Under the pieces are notes generated by a model, which did no database searches, was not told where the DNA came from, and saw only the letters and a list, made by a program, of their open reading frames with translations. This document shows positions 1-9,716 of a DNA stretch of 30,590 nucleotides, in pieces. Source of the DNA: Chara braunii (taxonomy: Eukaryota > Streptophyta > Charophyceae > Charales > Characeae); assembly GCA_003427395.1 (NCBI GenBank), contig BFEA01000135.1, forward strand, positions 936,613-967,202. The letters run 5' to 3'. The position numbers were made by a program, and so were the translations under genes. Numbering within the stretch: position 1 is the first letter of the stretch; each line of letters starts with the position of its first letter.

Positions 1-26
1 AANNANANTTTTNCCNTNCAAANNNN
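1..26. other. ambiguous bases at window start
   Basis: About half of the first 26 positions are N, interspersed with called bases. This is how a low-quality read end or a contig edge looks, so nothing is annotated here. A further single N lies at 14397 inside LINE-B. Confidence 0.9.
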
Positions 27-40
27 ATCTATTTGTTCAA

Positions 41-212
41 GATGGAATGAAAGTCTAACGAGTTTATGAAATGTTTTAGTTAAATTTTCATTCGACTACA
101 ACAAATATCTTTATAATTTAGATTGGATTAATCTATTTACGACTGAAAATCCTTACTTAGAATGACAGTCTAATTAAAATATTTCACGAACTCATCCAGA
201 CTTTATTCCATC
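41..212. repeat. AT-rich inverted-repeat element (MITE-like)
   Basis: The left arm (41-93) begins GATGGAATGAAAGTCT and the right arm (160-212) is its inverted copy, ending TCCAGACTTTATTCCATC. Both arms are 53 bp and agree at roughly three quarters of positions once one-base gaps are allowed. The AT-rich middle has no coding potential. This is the form of a small non-autonomous DNA element. I could not identify a target-site duplication, so the superfamily is open. It lies beyond the 3' side of the minus-strand LINE-A copy. Confidence 0.5.
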
Positions 213-251
213 TCTAGCATACAATTCAAATAAGAAGGAATACCCCATTTT

Positions 252-389
252 TGGAAGGAAAGTTTTCAAGTAAGAAGAAAAATTTTAAAATTTGAATGAC
301 ATTTTTAAAAATAAAATGAAAATTTAAAATTTAGAATGTAATTTTACTATAGAATGATTATTTGATTCTGAGAATTTGTTTTCCTTCCA
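252..389. repeat. second AT-rich inverted repeat
   Basis: TGGAAGGAAA at about 252-262 is inverted at 380-389 (TTTCCTTCCA). The arms then continue as AT-rich, weakly similar sequence with a palindromic AAATTTTAAAATTT-like core. This could be a separate small foldback, or the other half of a composite with the 41-212 element, since both have an outer GATGGAA-like end. Recognisable LINE-A sequence stops about here, so this element probably interrupts or replaces the LINE 3' end. Confidence 0.35.
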
Positions 390-1296
390 TCCTTCGAGTA
401 TGAGATCAGTTTCCAATCGGTGGGAGGTTCCGATGAGTTTCTGGTAATGTATCAGGTTCCCGGGGGGTCTACTGTTTTCGATGCTAGGACGATTCTCCAA
501 GCTTGAGGTATCTCAGTAAGTAGATCCGTGAGCTTATCCTCGACATTATGCAGACCTTCTAGCGTTCGCCTCAGTTTTTGTCCAGATTGCCATCTTGATC
601 CTCAGGATTCCTCTGTGGATCCAACTCTCTCCGAAAGCGTCTGGGTCTTTGTTGGCCCTGAAGCGAGTGCCTGCCGAATCTATGATGAACGGATTATCAA
701 ACAACGGTTGGCCTAAAATCTCTTTTTCGAAAGTTGGTTCGACCTATTCCGTTGGTTTGACCCTCCTCCATGCCATTATCGTCCGACCAAAATTGTGATC
801 GGAGTTTTTTGTTCAAATACGCGTCCAATTGCAGATACAACAAGATATCCTCCTCTCGTGCCAGTTCTCATTCTACTGCTAAGATGTGCTCCCCCATCAG
901 TAGTCAGTTCTCTCTGCCATCATATTTTGCAGACTTGACAATCCAGCTTGCCAGTTGAAGGACGCTTCTCCGTTCCGGATCACTTATACCCAATCTTCCT
1001 TCCTCTCTAGGTTGGCAAACTAGCTCCCACGCTACATTTGAGATAAAGCCTTGATCTTGTTCTCCTTTTGGTTTCTAGATGAAACCCGCTGAAAGCCTTC
1101 TGATTAGTGTCATGAAGGAAGGGCTTAGCAAACTTACAGATCCCACAAAGTTCATGAGCGATACCAGTGAAGCGTTGACTACTAATGCATGCCCAAAGAT
1201 CGACAGGTGGGGCGCTCTAGACCAAACTTTAATTTTTTTATACCACCCGCTTTTGTAGGATTTCCTCTTAGGAGTTTTGACACTAGTCCAATGCAA
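385..1296 (-). pseudogene. LINE-A copy 1, ORF2 C-terminal part
   Basis: The clearest stretch (1075-1296) reads through SIFGHALVVNASL and RRLSAGFI. Shifting frame, the minus strand continues through motifs such as GISDPERR, MGEHILAVEWEL and LQLDAYLNKKLRSQFWSDD. These parallel the plus copy (GVTDPSKRN, MGGHILAIEWGL, LQLDSF then LNRRISSRFWADV). Post-RT sequence of plant LINEs has the same order: a 'GGLGL' type segment followed by Trp-rich sequence. There are several stops and frame changes. Other open frames on the plus strand here (528-958) are antisense shadows. Confidence 0.7.
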
Positions 1297-1681
1297 TCAT
1301 CACTCCCAAGAACCTTCCTGCCTCGCCCTTATTGATATGACGCATGCCCCAGTCTACCTCCAAGGACATCTCCTGCGGAAGGAAGGATACAAATTTTCTC
1401 AAGTTGACAGCAACTTCCGAAAACAGCGAGTACTCATCCAATAAGGCTTTCAAGGCTTCGAGTTCCGTAGCGAAGTTCTCGCTGATGACGAAAAGATCGC
1501 CAATACGGGCCTTTGCGTTGCATTCCGAATTCTTCAGAACTAGCCCCACAATCTTTGGGCGACTTCTAATGTTGCACATGATCACCTCCAGTTGGACGAC
1601 GAGTACCTGTGGTACCAATGGACATTCTTGCCTCAACGAGCGAGACAGTGGAAAGAGGTCGGATAACAGTCCGTTAACCAT
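1283..1681 (-). pseudogene. LINE-A copy 1 reverse transcriptase, palm C-terminal half
   Basis: A 132-residue open stretch contains the RT signature SLRQECPL (canonical RQGCPL, here with Gly to Glu) and then ARIGDLFVISEN where YADD-type sequence is expected. The first catalytic Asp is replaced by Gly. The conserved FLGVMIALD segment follows, as in the plus copy. The residues MCNIRSRPKIVGL are almost identical in the two copies. RT copies LINE RNA at the nicked target; this one lacks a normal active site. Confidence 0.8.
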
Positions 1682-1992
1682 AACTGCAGCAGTAAAATGA
1701 GAGTACAGGACAACGACCTATGTGCAAAAATTATCCCCAAAGCTCATTCTACGCAGGGTTGTGAGCACGAAGCTCTAGTTTACCCTGTCGTAGACTTTTT
1801 TCAAGTTCAACAGACGGATAGAAAGCAGTATGCCTTCCTTTGCTATTATTTCCAAGGTCTCTATCGCCGTGACAATATTCACGTAAATGGACCGACCCTG
1901 CACAAAAGTTGTTTGGTCGTGACCCACTAGGTTTGGTAAGTACTTCGCCAACCTCCTCGCTAGTGCTTTAGCTAAAATCTTGTACGAAACAT

Positions 1993-2364
1993 TCAGTCTG
2001 GAAATTGACCTTCAATAACGAATGTTATCCCTTGCCCCTTTTTGTATAATAAAGTGATCACACTGTAGCACATGCTAGCTAAGAGATTATCCCCTGTCAG
2101 CATATCGTTATATAGCTCCACACGGGTATCCCCAATCTCATGCCATAATTGCATAAAGAACTCGAGAAGATGTTCGTCTGAACCAGAGGCTTTGCCCTTA
2201 GCCATCATTGATTTGACAGTTAATTTAATCTCTACTTCAGTCAGCAATCGATCTAAATCTAACCGACCAACCTGCGAAATTTTAGCAGCTACAATGTCCC
2301 ACAGATTGAAGGACTGCATCTGATCTGATATCAATTCATCCTTCTTGAGGTCAGAATATCGCAA
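1993..2364 (-). pseudogene. LINE-A copy 1 RT, fingers region
   Basis: A 123-residue stretch with SMMAKGKASGSDEHLLEFF, LYNDMLTG and YSVITLLYKKG. It corresponds to the plus copy SMARGKAPDSNETTIEFY ... YGIITLLYKN, the classical 'GKAPGSDG' RT entry motif followed by 'ITLLYKKG'. The sequence from 1682 to 1992 should hold the RPI..L-YK and QLDLEKAYD part; it is present only as fragmented frames. The sequence upstream on this strand (2365-2640) reads KSFDAHWWGAVRAKHMRTW and so joins ORF2 up to the nested insertion. Confidence 0.8.
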
Positions 2365-2639
2365 AAGTAATCCTCTACATAGTTATACAACTTCCTTAAT
2401 GACGTAGTCATTGAAGCCTACTGATCGAATGGGTGTTGGAGAATCTTCATTCCTTGTGTGAAAGATGTGGGAGAAGCCTCTTAAACGTCTGCTTGGTCAT
2501 GCAGTCCCCTGTAGCAATACCCTTCACCATCAATATTTTTTTCCACCTGTTTGATTTCGTTTCCTGGATGTCATCCCAAGTCCGCATATGTTTTGCTCGT
2601 ACCGCTCCCCACCAATGCGCATCAAACGACTTTTTTGTT

Positions 2640-2925
2640 TTTAAAATTTAAACCCATGATGTCAGATAGGAGTGATGATAAGAGCATACACTCCTACTTG
2701 ACTCGCTAGGGGCTCCATTCTATTGATGGGGAGCTGCACCTCTGTTGAAAAACAGATCCAGTGTCCCATTGAATAGCAATGAAAGGTAAGGGTACAACTC
2801 GTGCTGGGAACCGGGACCAGCGTCCCTTCTGATCTATGGATACTGAGCGTAAAGTGGTAAAGTCCTGAATCTTGTGCCTCTTCACCTTGACTAGGGTGCC
2901 AAATATACATGACCACCTACTCATT
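2640..2925 (-). mobile_element. inserted LINE 3'-end fragment with tandem 3' motif
   Basis: Minus-strand LINE-A sequence is interrupted between the endonuclease end (about 2930) and KSFDAHWWGAV (about 2640). The interrupting piece carries two copies of the LINE 3' motif in tandem: a degenerate one at about 2794-2826 and a fuller one at 2712-2767. It ends, in minus orientation, with an A-rich tail (TTTTAAAAACAAAAAA) at 2635-2650. A short 3'-end fragment followed by an A-rich tail is the usual product of 5'-truncated LINE insertion. The exact junctions and any target-site duplication are uncertain. Confidence 0.6.
2712..2826 (-). promoter_or_regulatory. LINE 3' motif, two degenerate tandem copies
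   Basis: On the minus strand, copy one (about 2826-2794) has GGGACGCTGGTCCCGG and CCCAGC, keeping five of six stem pairs. Copy two (2767-2712) has GGGACACTGGATCTG, a damaged stem, then CTCCCCATCAATAGAATGGAGC. Both belong to the small LINE 3'-end insertion at 2640-2925. Confidence 0.55.
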
Positions 2926-2929
2926 TGAC

Positions 2930-4753
2930 TGAGAATCTAAAAATCTGAGCAAGTTCTTCAAAGGCAAAAAACACTACTTATCCTAAAGGTTATCCAAGCG
3001 TATACCATGACCTGGGAACCAAGCATAACCCTTATGGGGGGAAAAAAACAGGAAAATCCGACAGAGGCCTTAAGGGTATAGTGGGATCAAGCGCCATATA
3101 TACATGACTAACACTTAAACCTACTCATTGGCACCAACGCAAACGTTTTTTCTGCCTCCTCCACAACTTTCTTTGCTTTGGTTTCTTCCTTGTTATTGTG
3201 AAGGACCAAAGTCGTGAAAAAAAACTTGGCATACTTGAGATAAAGTAGATGCAGGCATCCCACCACCACTGCAAATTAGAAAAGTGGTCTTTCTTCTTAC
3301 CCAGGCTACAAGTTGCTCCCTGACCTAGGTGCGGACCCTCAGGTCTTTGAACGTAGCGTCATTCAACCTGAACATGCCTCTTCCCCTCTTCGGTTTTTCT
3401 CCCCCTAAGAATTGCATAGTGACGGGATTATGGTATGAAAGGGGTTAAGGGTGGGTAGAGGTATCGATGGTACATGTCCAAATAACCTTACTAATCGTAA
3501 GGTAATCCAGCCTCCTCGGAGCCACTCGTCTCCCTGACAATAGTTGCGACGAATATCATTTGAAGCCTGGGTTTGTAGGATTAGTTAACTTGAACAGGTC
3601 TGAGAGTTCAAAATCCATAATTAAACCAAGCAAGGTGTCTAGGTCTTTGCAAACTTTTTATGAGCAAAACAAAGGATTCGCATCATCAAGTGCCACATTC
3701 TAGTCCCTTGCTAAAACTATATCCTCTACATCTGGTAGGACGTTCGACAACGGTTCACAAAGTTTTCTCCTTTCCGATTTATCTGTCGGCGCGTAAATAG
3801 ACGCTGTCATCCACTCCTTACCTGAAGAGAGCTTCACCCATGCTCAATAACCTTGTTGATCGAAGTCGTGGTCCAAAATACTCACATCCATACTTTTGTG
3901 TTAGGATGAAAACCCCTCCTCTTGATTCTTGTGTGGACGCCCACACTTGCGGGCCGTCCCACCAGGCACCAAGGGCCAAAATCTTATCATGGTCCAATTT
4001 TGTTTCCTGCAGGCATATGGTTGAAATACGATTAGAATGGATCCACAATTTTAATCTAGACTTCTTATTACACGGACCCATATCCCCCAAGCCCCGAATA
4101 TTCCACAACGCTACTTTAATTTGGTGCATGATCGTGGCGGGGAGATAGCCGAGATTGGACGTGGAGAGACGATACAGAACACGTTGTCGGGATGGGCCTG
4201 TTTGGTTGCCTGTATCCCATCTCTGTGTCAGAAAGGACTGGAAGGAGGGTGTGTGGAGGACTCTCAACTTGGGGATTTTATGAGAAATTCGTCCTAGCAA
4301 GGAAGCATCGAATTCATGAAGAATTTTTATCTTCGCCAATTCAGGATAATCCACGTGCACCAACCACTCCCGAGGGAATAAGTACAAACCCTGATCAACT
4401 AATCGGATGAGGACGTCTTGTGCAATCCTAGCATCCAACAATGGGGTGAAGAGCTTTATCCTCTTTCCAGGCTTCTCAAGGGAAAATTGGGGAGTAAGGA
4501 TATCGGGGATATTCCTCATGGCAATATCAGTTCCATACAGTCGACATGTGACGTTGGGAATGTCTAACGTCATAGGTGGTGTGGAGATAGGTTGTGAGGG
4601 AAGGATAGATTCCCCGGATCCTGTTGCCCAAGCAAGAACGAAGGTACCTTCTATCGTAGCTAGAAAAAGAAGGGGAAGAAGATGTTTCTCCCACTCTTGA
4701 TCCCCACTCTTCAAAGAGGTCGCCTGTCTTCGGTACCACTTCAATGATCCCAA
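2930..4753 (-). pseudogene. LINE-A copy 1 ORF2 leader and endonuclease
   Basis: The longest frame (3818-4753, 311 aa) has two parts. Residues 60-180 form a conserved leader (FTPLLDARIAQDVLIRLV, FPREWL, RISHKIPKLRVL) also present in the plus copy. From about residue 210 an APE-type endonuclease begins: ALWNIRGLG with the catalytic Asn, and CLQETKLD with the catalytic Glu at about 250. Downstream, in broken frames to about 2930, follow IYAPTDKSERRKL, a decayed GDWN motif whose Trp codon is a stop (ARD then stop then N), and a Tyr-for-Asp version of the SDHNPV motif (YHNPV). The enzyme would nick target DNA to prime reverse transcription; here it is inactive. Confidence 0.8.
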
Positions 4754-5242
4754 CGGTAAGTTGTGTGTCTCCTTCCTAGAGAGCGACAGTGAGGACTGCT
4801 CCCCGTCAATTCCGTCTTCAATTCCGAACTCCTTGTATCTTCACTTAGTTGCCTCCGCTGCTTCGTTAGGGTGGTTTCGGCTTGCTGTCTTTGTTTGACA
4901 CTCGTGGATGCGTGCGCTGTGTCCTATTGTTGAAGGTGTTAAGGGTGATTTACTCCATCTCCACCAGCCACACACCCCGATGAGATGCCTTGACCTTTGC
5001 CTGGTTGATGGGCTGATCCTCCACCCGTGCGAGTTGCCTCTTCATCCCCCAAATGTCGAATTCCCTCGAGTGCCCACAACAAATCCTCCATGTTTATGTC
5101 CGCCTGTAACATCGGAGGACCGTGAGAAAACGTGGGATTGTCACTCAGAGATATTCCTCGTAAGTCTCTTTGGACTGCGGTCGCTCTGTTCCTGGCCATG
5201 GGTCTTAGTGACCCTGAATAGGTCGGTTGTTTCGATGTACTC

Positions 5243-5791
5243 CTAGTTGAGTTGAGAGCTTTCGAGGACGCACTTGATGATTTTCCTGATCGCTCCACTT
5301 GGCTGTTGACTGCTACTGGACTCTGACACTATGGTTGGCGGTGGTGTGGGCACTCTCGCTCGCCTTTGTCTCGTACATTGGTCCGCAAGTGATAGTATCG
5401 CCGACAACTGCTGCACCAAGGCGTTTGGGTACTGGCCACCTTCAACTCGATGATTTGACTTGGAACGTTGTGAAAGTAGGGTTTCCTTGAGCTTTGGAAG
5501 CGCCTCGATCGCCATGTCGATTCTTACATTGATTAACCGGGGAGTTCTCACGTCACGCTCCGATGGGTGTACCTTGATGACTTGACCAATTGAAAGTTCC
5601 GCTGCTGATTCCAGGTAGCAGAGGGCATTGATTGGGACGTCCAACATTCTGATCCAGATGTATGCTTGGGCGGTCTCCCTTCGAGATTCCTGAATTTCCT
5701 TCTTTGTCAACCATAGCCTGAAGGCAATACTATTCCATCTCCCTCGTAGAGCCACGCGAGTTTTTCTTTCCTGAAGCATCCATTCTGCCAT
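5243..5791 (-). pseudogene. LINE-A copy 1 ORF1, central part and zinc knuckle
   Basis: Visible are RGRWNSIAFRLW, YIWIRMLDVP and TPRLINVRIDMAIEALPKLKETL. The last matches the plus copy LINVRLDIVIEALPRIKET. The layout resembles plant LINE ORF1 proteins of the DUF4283/zinc-knuckle kind, which bind the element RNA. In another frame at about 5375-5425 the expected knuckle can be read (CSSCRRYYH, final Cys displaced by a frameshift), parallel to CSQCRHYFHREDQC in the plus copy. The residues after KETL in the open frame are therefore frameshifted and not native. Confidence 0.65.
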
Positions 5792-5946
5792 GACACCCTG
5801 GTGTCGTTTGCAATGTAAGAAATAATATTACTCGATTCAATGTAAGCATCCATTCCGTCATGGCCTGAAGGTAATACTATGCCATCTCCCTCGTGACACC
5901 CTGGTGTTGTTCGCAATGTAAAAAAAAACATTACTCGATTCAATGC
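5716..5946 (-). repeat. tandem duplication inside LINE-A ORF1
   Basis: GCCTGAAGGCAATACTATTC at 5716 recurs with two changes at 5864. ACACCCTGGTGT with the following ~38 bp (5792-5842) recurs at 5896-5946. The second unit lacks about 45 bp that lie between these two blocks in the first. The duplication repeats the ORF1 segment around RGRWNSI and the IESSN..YIAN segment, and is absent from the plus-strand copy. It is a private rearrangement of this copy. Confidence 0.65.
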
Positions 5947-6429
5947 AGACCCGGCCTCTGGTTATCGAAGGATCGAATTGCTCCTCGCCCATCCAGATGT
6001 CTTCGCAAACATGTATAACCTCTTCCTTTAGCTTTTTCGGCAAATTCTTGGAACCTTCTTGAAAGATAATGGTTATGGTGCGTTCCTTCAACCACTTTAC
6101 TTTGATCTCATCCGGCAATGGATTAAGAGTAAACTGAATGTTGGTGCCTTCCTCCTTCAACTCTCCAGTATCCCACCTGGTCAGAAGGATGCTGATATCG
6201 AAACATTTGGCAAGCATGTCCCTCACTCGCTCTTCCTCCGCCAGTAGTTAGTATGGGTTTGGGGGGGCGAGCGGTTTTGGTTATCGGCCGCATCCTTTCC
6301 TCCTGCTTGAGGTTTTGGCGAGGTTGCTAAACCATCCACTCCGATTATCCCCACGTCTAGAGGGGCACCTCCATTTTCCCTACTCAAGACTTCGTCAACT
6401 TCCATGTTGTTCGGTTGATGCAACTCCAC
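5858..6429 (-). pseudogene. LINE-A copy 1 ORF1 N-terminal part
   Basis: Two adjacent frames (6223-6429 and 5858-6226) join at TNYWRRKSE / ERVRDMLAKCFD, matching the plus copy TNYWVEEERVRDMLAKCFDV. The conserved core continues with FTLNPLPDEIKVKWLKER, TIIFQEGSKNLPKKLKEEV and DIWMGEEQFDP. The N-terminus is acidic and Gly/Asp-rich in both copies. ORF1 of such elements is a nucleic-acid-binding protein that packages LINE RNA; no certain domain name can be given for this N-terminal core. Confidence 0.7.
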
Positions 6430-6715
6430 CTCCCTCTACGGGGCACCTTCCAATTTGCTTACAGGCAAGGCTGCTATCTAGAGATTATGGTTGTGGACGG
6501 TGTAAGCCATCTTGGTATGTTAGAATTAAACTGATCTTGATGATGGTTGACATGGGCTAGCTTACCGACGCGTTTGGTCAGACATAGCTAGACCTTCACG
6601 CGTTGCACGAACCTTCGTGTCAACAAAAGTGGTTGACCGAAGGCGGCTAGGCGGTCCGAAAACCGACAGCGGCGGAACCGAACGCTAATGCGCCGTGAAC
6701 CGGCGCACCCCGACG
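6430..6715 (-). repeat. LINE-A copy 1 5' region
   Basis: On the minus strand the segment 6712-6629 matches 20718-20800 of the plus copy in a recognisable way: GTGCGCCGGTTCACGGCGC against GTGCCGGTTCGCGGCGC, then ATTAGCGTTCGGTTCCGC against ATTAGCGCTCGGTTCCGC. CTAGCCCATG recurs downstream in both. The match begins at about the same point in both copies, which suggests the true 5' end of the element near 6715. This region would be expected to hold an internal promoter, but I recognise no defined promoter element. Confidence 0.55.
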
Positions 6716-6824
6716 AATAGATTGGCGCTTCCTTCTGGATTTTCAGTATGTCAATTTCAAAACTTAATTTCAAGGATTTTGGTGCGGCGTCCTAATGACA
6801 AAATCTTCAAAAAAAAAGGGGTAA

Positions 6825-7155
6825 GGGTGTAGTTGCACTACTCGCCATTCCTGGCGGATGGGTGGAGAGTGAAAAAAATGAGAATAGTGTCAGACTGGAG
6901 GCCCGGTTGCACTTACTGCCTGATCTCGACTCGTAAAACCGTGCGCTCTCCAGAAAGTCGTTTTGTGGAGAGGTCCGAGGACCACCGTCCACAACCTCCG
7001 TGCAGAGGCGGGGAAATCGAAAATACTCACCACAGCTTTTATCGAGGGTGTGGCGAGCAGTCTGACATATTTTTAATTCGCCAAGTTTGGCGACTAAGTG
7101 CAACCAGGCGCCTACTCGCCAAACTTGGCGTATGGAAAGTAGTGCAACTAGGCCC
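6825..7155. mobile_element. MITE-like element with nested inverted repeats
   Basis: The ends are GGGTGTAGTTGCACTACT (6825) and, inverted, GGGCCTAGTTGCACTACT (ending 7155). Just inside are further inverted pieces: GGCCCGGTTGCACTTACT (about 6901) against GGCGCCTGGTTGCACTTAGT (ending about 7112). CGCCAAGTTTGGCG is itself a palindrome and occurs at about 7079 and again, with one change, at about 7117. The flanks are TAA on the left and TAC on the right, close to the three-base TWA target of PIF/Harbinger elements. One family may have inserted into itself, or one arm was duplicated. Confidence 0.6.
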
Positions 7156-7161
7156 TACCTA

Positions 7162-7316
7162 GGCGCAATCACGATTTAATTTTAAATCTACTTGACGCAT
7201 CCCTCGAATACAATGCACCTCCACGGGACCCTAGTTTCATAATTTTTCGCATTTTGGCACAATATTCACGAAATCGTGCTTGAAGTACATTTCCAAACTA
7301 AACCTGTGATTGCGCC
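7162..7316. mobile_element. short MITE with CTA target duplication
   Basis: GGCGCAATCACGATTTA at the left end is inverted at the right end (GTGATTGCGCC, i.e. GGCGCAATCAC). CTA flanks both sides (7159-7161 and 7317-7319). It is about 155 bp with no coding capacity. A three-base duplication together with a GGGCGCAATCAC-type end suggests a PIF/Harbinger-like MITE. It sits six bases after the previous element. Confidence 0.65.
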
Positions 7317-7320
7317 CTAG

Positions 7321-8299
7321 TTATTCCAAAAAAGTTAAAACGTTTCAAGAACATACCCTCGACCCTCGAGTTTGAAGGACAACAAAGCCATATATTGTTC
7401 AGATGTTGAAAGGACCTTGCACACTAAAGCCTTTGGACTGGCGAAATCCGAGTCATGCCCCTAATTCAATATGTGGTGGAGCACAATTGGCTTAAACATA
7501 AACTTTTTTTTTTTTTTTTTAATGGCACTTGCTATCTAACAACGATTTTTTCTTTTTTTTTAATTGGTGGATAGAGCTGCAGTCTACGATACGGAACCAG
7601 CTGGTTCCAAGCTATTGTCTTACGTGGCTTTGAATAAGGAAGCTCGGATAGTTAGAAGATAGGATTAACACATAAGTCGAGGCAAAAAGCTAAACGTATT
7701 TTAAATACATTGATCGTCATGATTACATAAATGAAGACACCACATAGAGTAGTCAACTTCTAGTGATGTTTTGTTTTAGACTAGTTTCCTTACTATTTAT
7801 GGAGGTAATTAGAAAGCTAGTTAGGGACCGTTGAGTTGTTAGTAGCTAGATTTGAGATTGGTGCGGTTTTGTCACCCTTTTTTTTTTTTTCCGATATGTT
7901 GCGTTTTTTTTTGGTTTGTGGCTTTCCTTTTTTTCCAAGGTTGGGAAATGTTAGGGCAGCGGTCCAGTTTGACCGTTGTGCACCTAAACCACAATTCCAA
8001 CACCTGCAGCTAAGTTGGGTAATGCTCCCAATACTTCGTCTTCCGGGTTGTTTGTGGAGGGATTTCTGGCCTCCCCCTTTTGTGTGAAATATAATGTTAT
8101 TTCCATTAGAAAACAAGTGAACTTACCGCGACGAAGCCTCGCCCCGGCGCCGGCCTTATCTCAAGCATGACCATTATCTGGCCCGGACGACATTGAGGGT
8201 GATTGTTTTAGAATATGAGGGATGCGCAACTTCGGGGGGGGCATCGGCCACTACATCAGCATGTCGCCGGATCCTTTGTAAATCAGAACTATTTTTAGT
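7321..8299. other. no gene recognised; homopolymer-rich stretch
   Basis: The stretch contains poly-T runs at 7504-7520, 7552-7561, 7878-7891, 7906-7914 and 7929-7936, and a perfect 16 bp palindrome GGAACCAGCTGGTTCC (7593-7608). The frames here have no recognisable domain and are interrupted by poly-T-encoded Phe runs. I see no gene. Confidence 0.6.
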
Positions 8300-8371
8300 G
8301 GTGGCCGCTAGATTCGAACTCACAACTCCAATTCAACAGTTTTATGTCTGCATCGACTGCGCAGCCTGCCA
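8300..8371 (-). repeat. tRNA-derived SINE-like piece
   Basis: On the minus strand the order of a tRNA can be read. TGCGCAGTCGATGCAGAC is a degraded A box and D arm, AACTGTTGA lies at the anticodon position, and GAGTTCGAATC is a good B box (8310-8320) in a T arm with 4 of 5 pairs. The acceptor stem pairs poorly, so it is not a working tRNA gene. It aligns end to end with the tRNA-like unit at 18977-19045, including AACTGTTGA, which suggests one tRNA-derived family. Confidence 0.45.
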
Positions 8372-8497
8372 AAGTGCAAAATGAGAAGGAATCTTCCACG
8401 TGAACTTAGGACGATACGCTACGACAAACAAAAATATTGAAAAGGAATCCTAGTGTGAGTATGAACTAAGAAGCTATCAAATGCAAATGTCATCAAG

Positions 8498-8509
8498 CGC
8501 ATGCGCGCA

Positions 8510-8542
<33 letters not shown>
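8498..8542. repeat. (GC)n(GA)n compound microsatellite
   Basis: An alternating purine-pyrimidine GC tract passes directly into a GA tract. The GC part favours Z-DNA; otherwise this is an ordinary microsatellite. Confidence 0.9.
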
Positions 8543-8543
<1 letters not shown>

Positions 8544-8960
8544 TCTGAATGGCAAAAAATGGAATACAAGTCATATTGTAGGCGTGATCTGTTTCGTGGT
8601 TGAAATGATTTTCTAAATATTATTTAATATTTTCCTGGAATGATCACTATAAAATCTACGAGCACTCAAATCTTCAAATTTTTTCAGGTATTCTTCTAAG
8701 TGTGAAAAATCACTGAAGTTTGAGGCTTTTTCTCATTGGCCCACACATGGTTAGGTAGAAAAATGAAAACTATGTTGCATCAACGCGGCGATTATTTTAT
8801 AGTCTTAAAACTCTTAATGATTTTTGAAAGTTTCTTGTAATTTTTCCTCTGAAGACCATGACCTAATCTATGGACTGCTAAATTTTCATATTTTTTTGCT
8901 CATTCCTCCGAACATACAATCCTTCTGTTTTTTAGTGTTGCACGTTTGTTTTTTTCAAGT
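8543..8960. other. no feature recognised
   Basis: AT-rich sequence without a persuasive reading frame or inverted repeat. The only frame crossing it (8824 onward) is judged coding, if at all, only from the later ATG at 8965. Confidence 0.5.
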
Positions 8961-8964
8961 TACC

Positions 8965-9069
8965 ATGGCTGGGAAGGGTTGTACTAATCCCGCGTCTGAC
9001 GGGAATCTGGTGCCTTTCCTTCACCAGCTGAATCAGTTCAATGGGGGTTATCGGAGATTGCTATTGTAG
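8965..9069 (+). CDS. possible short ORF, start of a decayed gag-like gene
   Basis: An ATG in a good plant-type context (TTACCATGGCT) opens a 34-residue frame beginning MAGKGCTNPASDG and ending at TAG. The frame runs further upstream, but poly-T-encoded residues there make this ATG the better start. It is followed, after about 650 bases of degraded sequence, by the zinc-knuckle/coiled-coil ORF, so it may be that protein's N-terminus. No domain can be named and it may be chance. Confidence 0.2.
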   Translation: MAGKGCTNPASDGNLVPFLHQLNQFNGGYRRLLL

Positions 9070-9097
9070 GACCCGGTATTGTTTTTAAGTTTGCTTG

Positions 9098-9176
9098 GGT
9101 ATATGATTGAATCGATGTAGGACAATCACGTATGAAATTAGGTATACGATTGAATCGATGTAGGACAATCGCGTAT
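9098..9176. repeat. two-copy tandem repeat, 43 bp period
   Basis: The unit beginning GGTATATGATTGAATCGATG (9098) recurs at 9141 with two substitutions over 36 bp, separated by 7 bp. No function is apparent. Confidence 0.8.
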
Positions 9177-9716
9177 AACACTACTTAAAGCCAGAGAGGA
9201 TAGTCGTGATTTGTGTTCGTGGGGGAATGACTGGACTAGAGACGAGGACTAAAATAGACCACTTGCTACAGGTGACGGGACTAAAGGCATGGAAAGTGAC
9301 GAGAGCCTAATGGCATAAAAATATGGCAAACATTGAGTTTCATCCGTTTCGTTTTCCTGCTATCACAGGGGAGGTGCGATATGTGAGTCGATGTGAATGA
9401 TGGTTCTTGGGTGTTGTGGAACGTTGTGGTGGATCGCGTTACATTCGAGTGAGAGATACGCTCTTGATAGTTTTCTACCAAGTATGTTTTATGCGTATAT
9501 GAGTGATGCTGTTCTACTTGCTTATCTGCAACAAAGATCCGTAACCTGTTGGGAAGTTATACCTAGAGAGGGTGGCGTAACACGAAGGAAGAAAAAAAAA
9601 ACAAAGGATCGAGGACGTAAGAAGAGGGAGGTTTTCAGGTGGTGAGGCATCAATATGCGAAGATGGCGAGCGAAGGTGCGGCATGAGGGGCTAGAGGGAG
9701 TAGCAGGTCAGGCTGA
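9177..9716. other. degraded sequence upstream of gag-like ORF
   Basis: Frames here (for example 9397-9645) are short and end in a Lys-rich run encoded by an A tract. No domain is recognised. By position it is probably the decayed remainder of the element that continues at 9717. Confidence 0.4.

Larger units (their letters stand above)
385..6715 (-). mobile_element. LINE-A copy 1, nearly full length, decayed
   Basis: Read on the minus strand this is a non-LTR retrotransposon: a 5' region (about 6715-6430), ORF1 (about 6429-5300), an ORF2 leader plus apurinic-type endonuclease (4753-2930), RT (about 2640-1283) and the C-terminal part (1296-385). Every part has a counterpart in the plus-strand copy at 20718-30511. 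Even the far 3' side matches: 455-470 on the minus strand corresponds to about 30172-30192. The terminal 3' motif of about 320 bp is missing because inverted-repeat DNA begins at about 389. A foreign LINE 3' end sits inside it at about 2640-2925. All reading frames contain stops or frameshifts, so the copy is dead. Confidence 0.85.
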
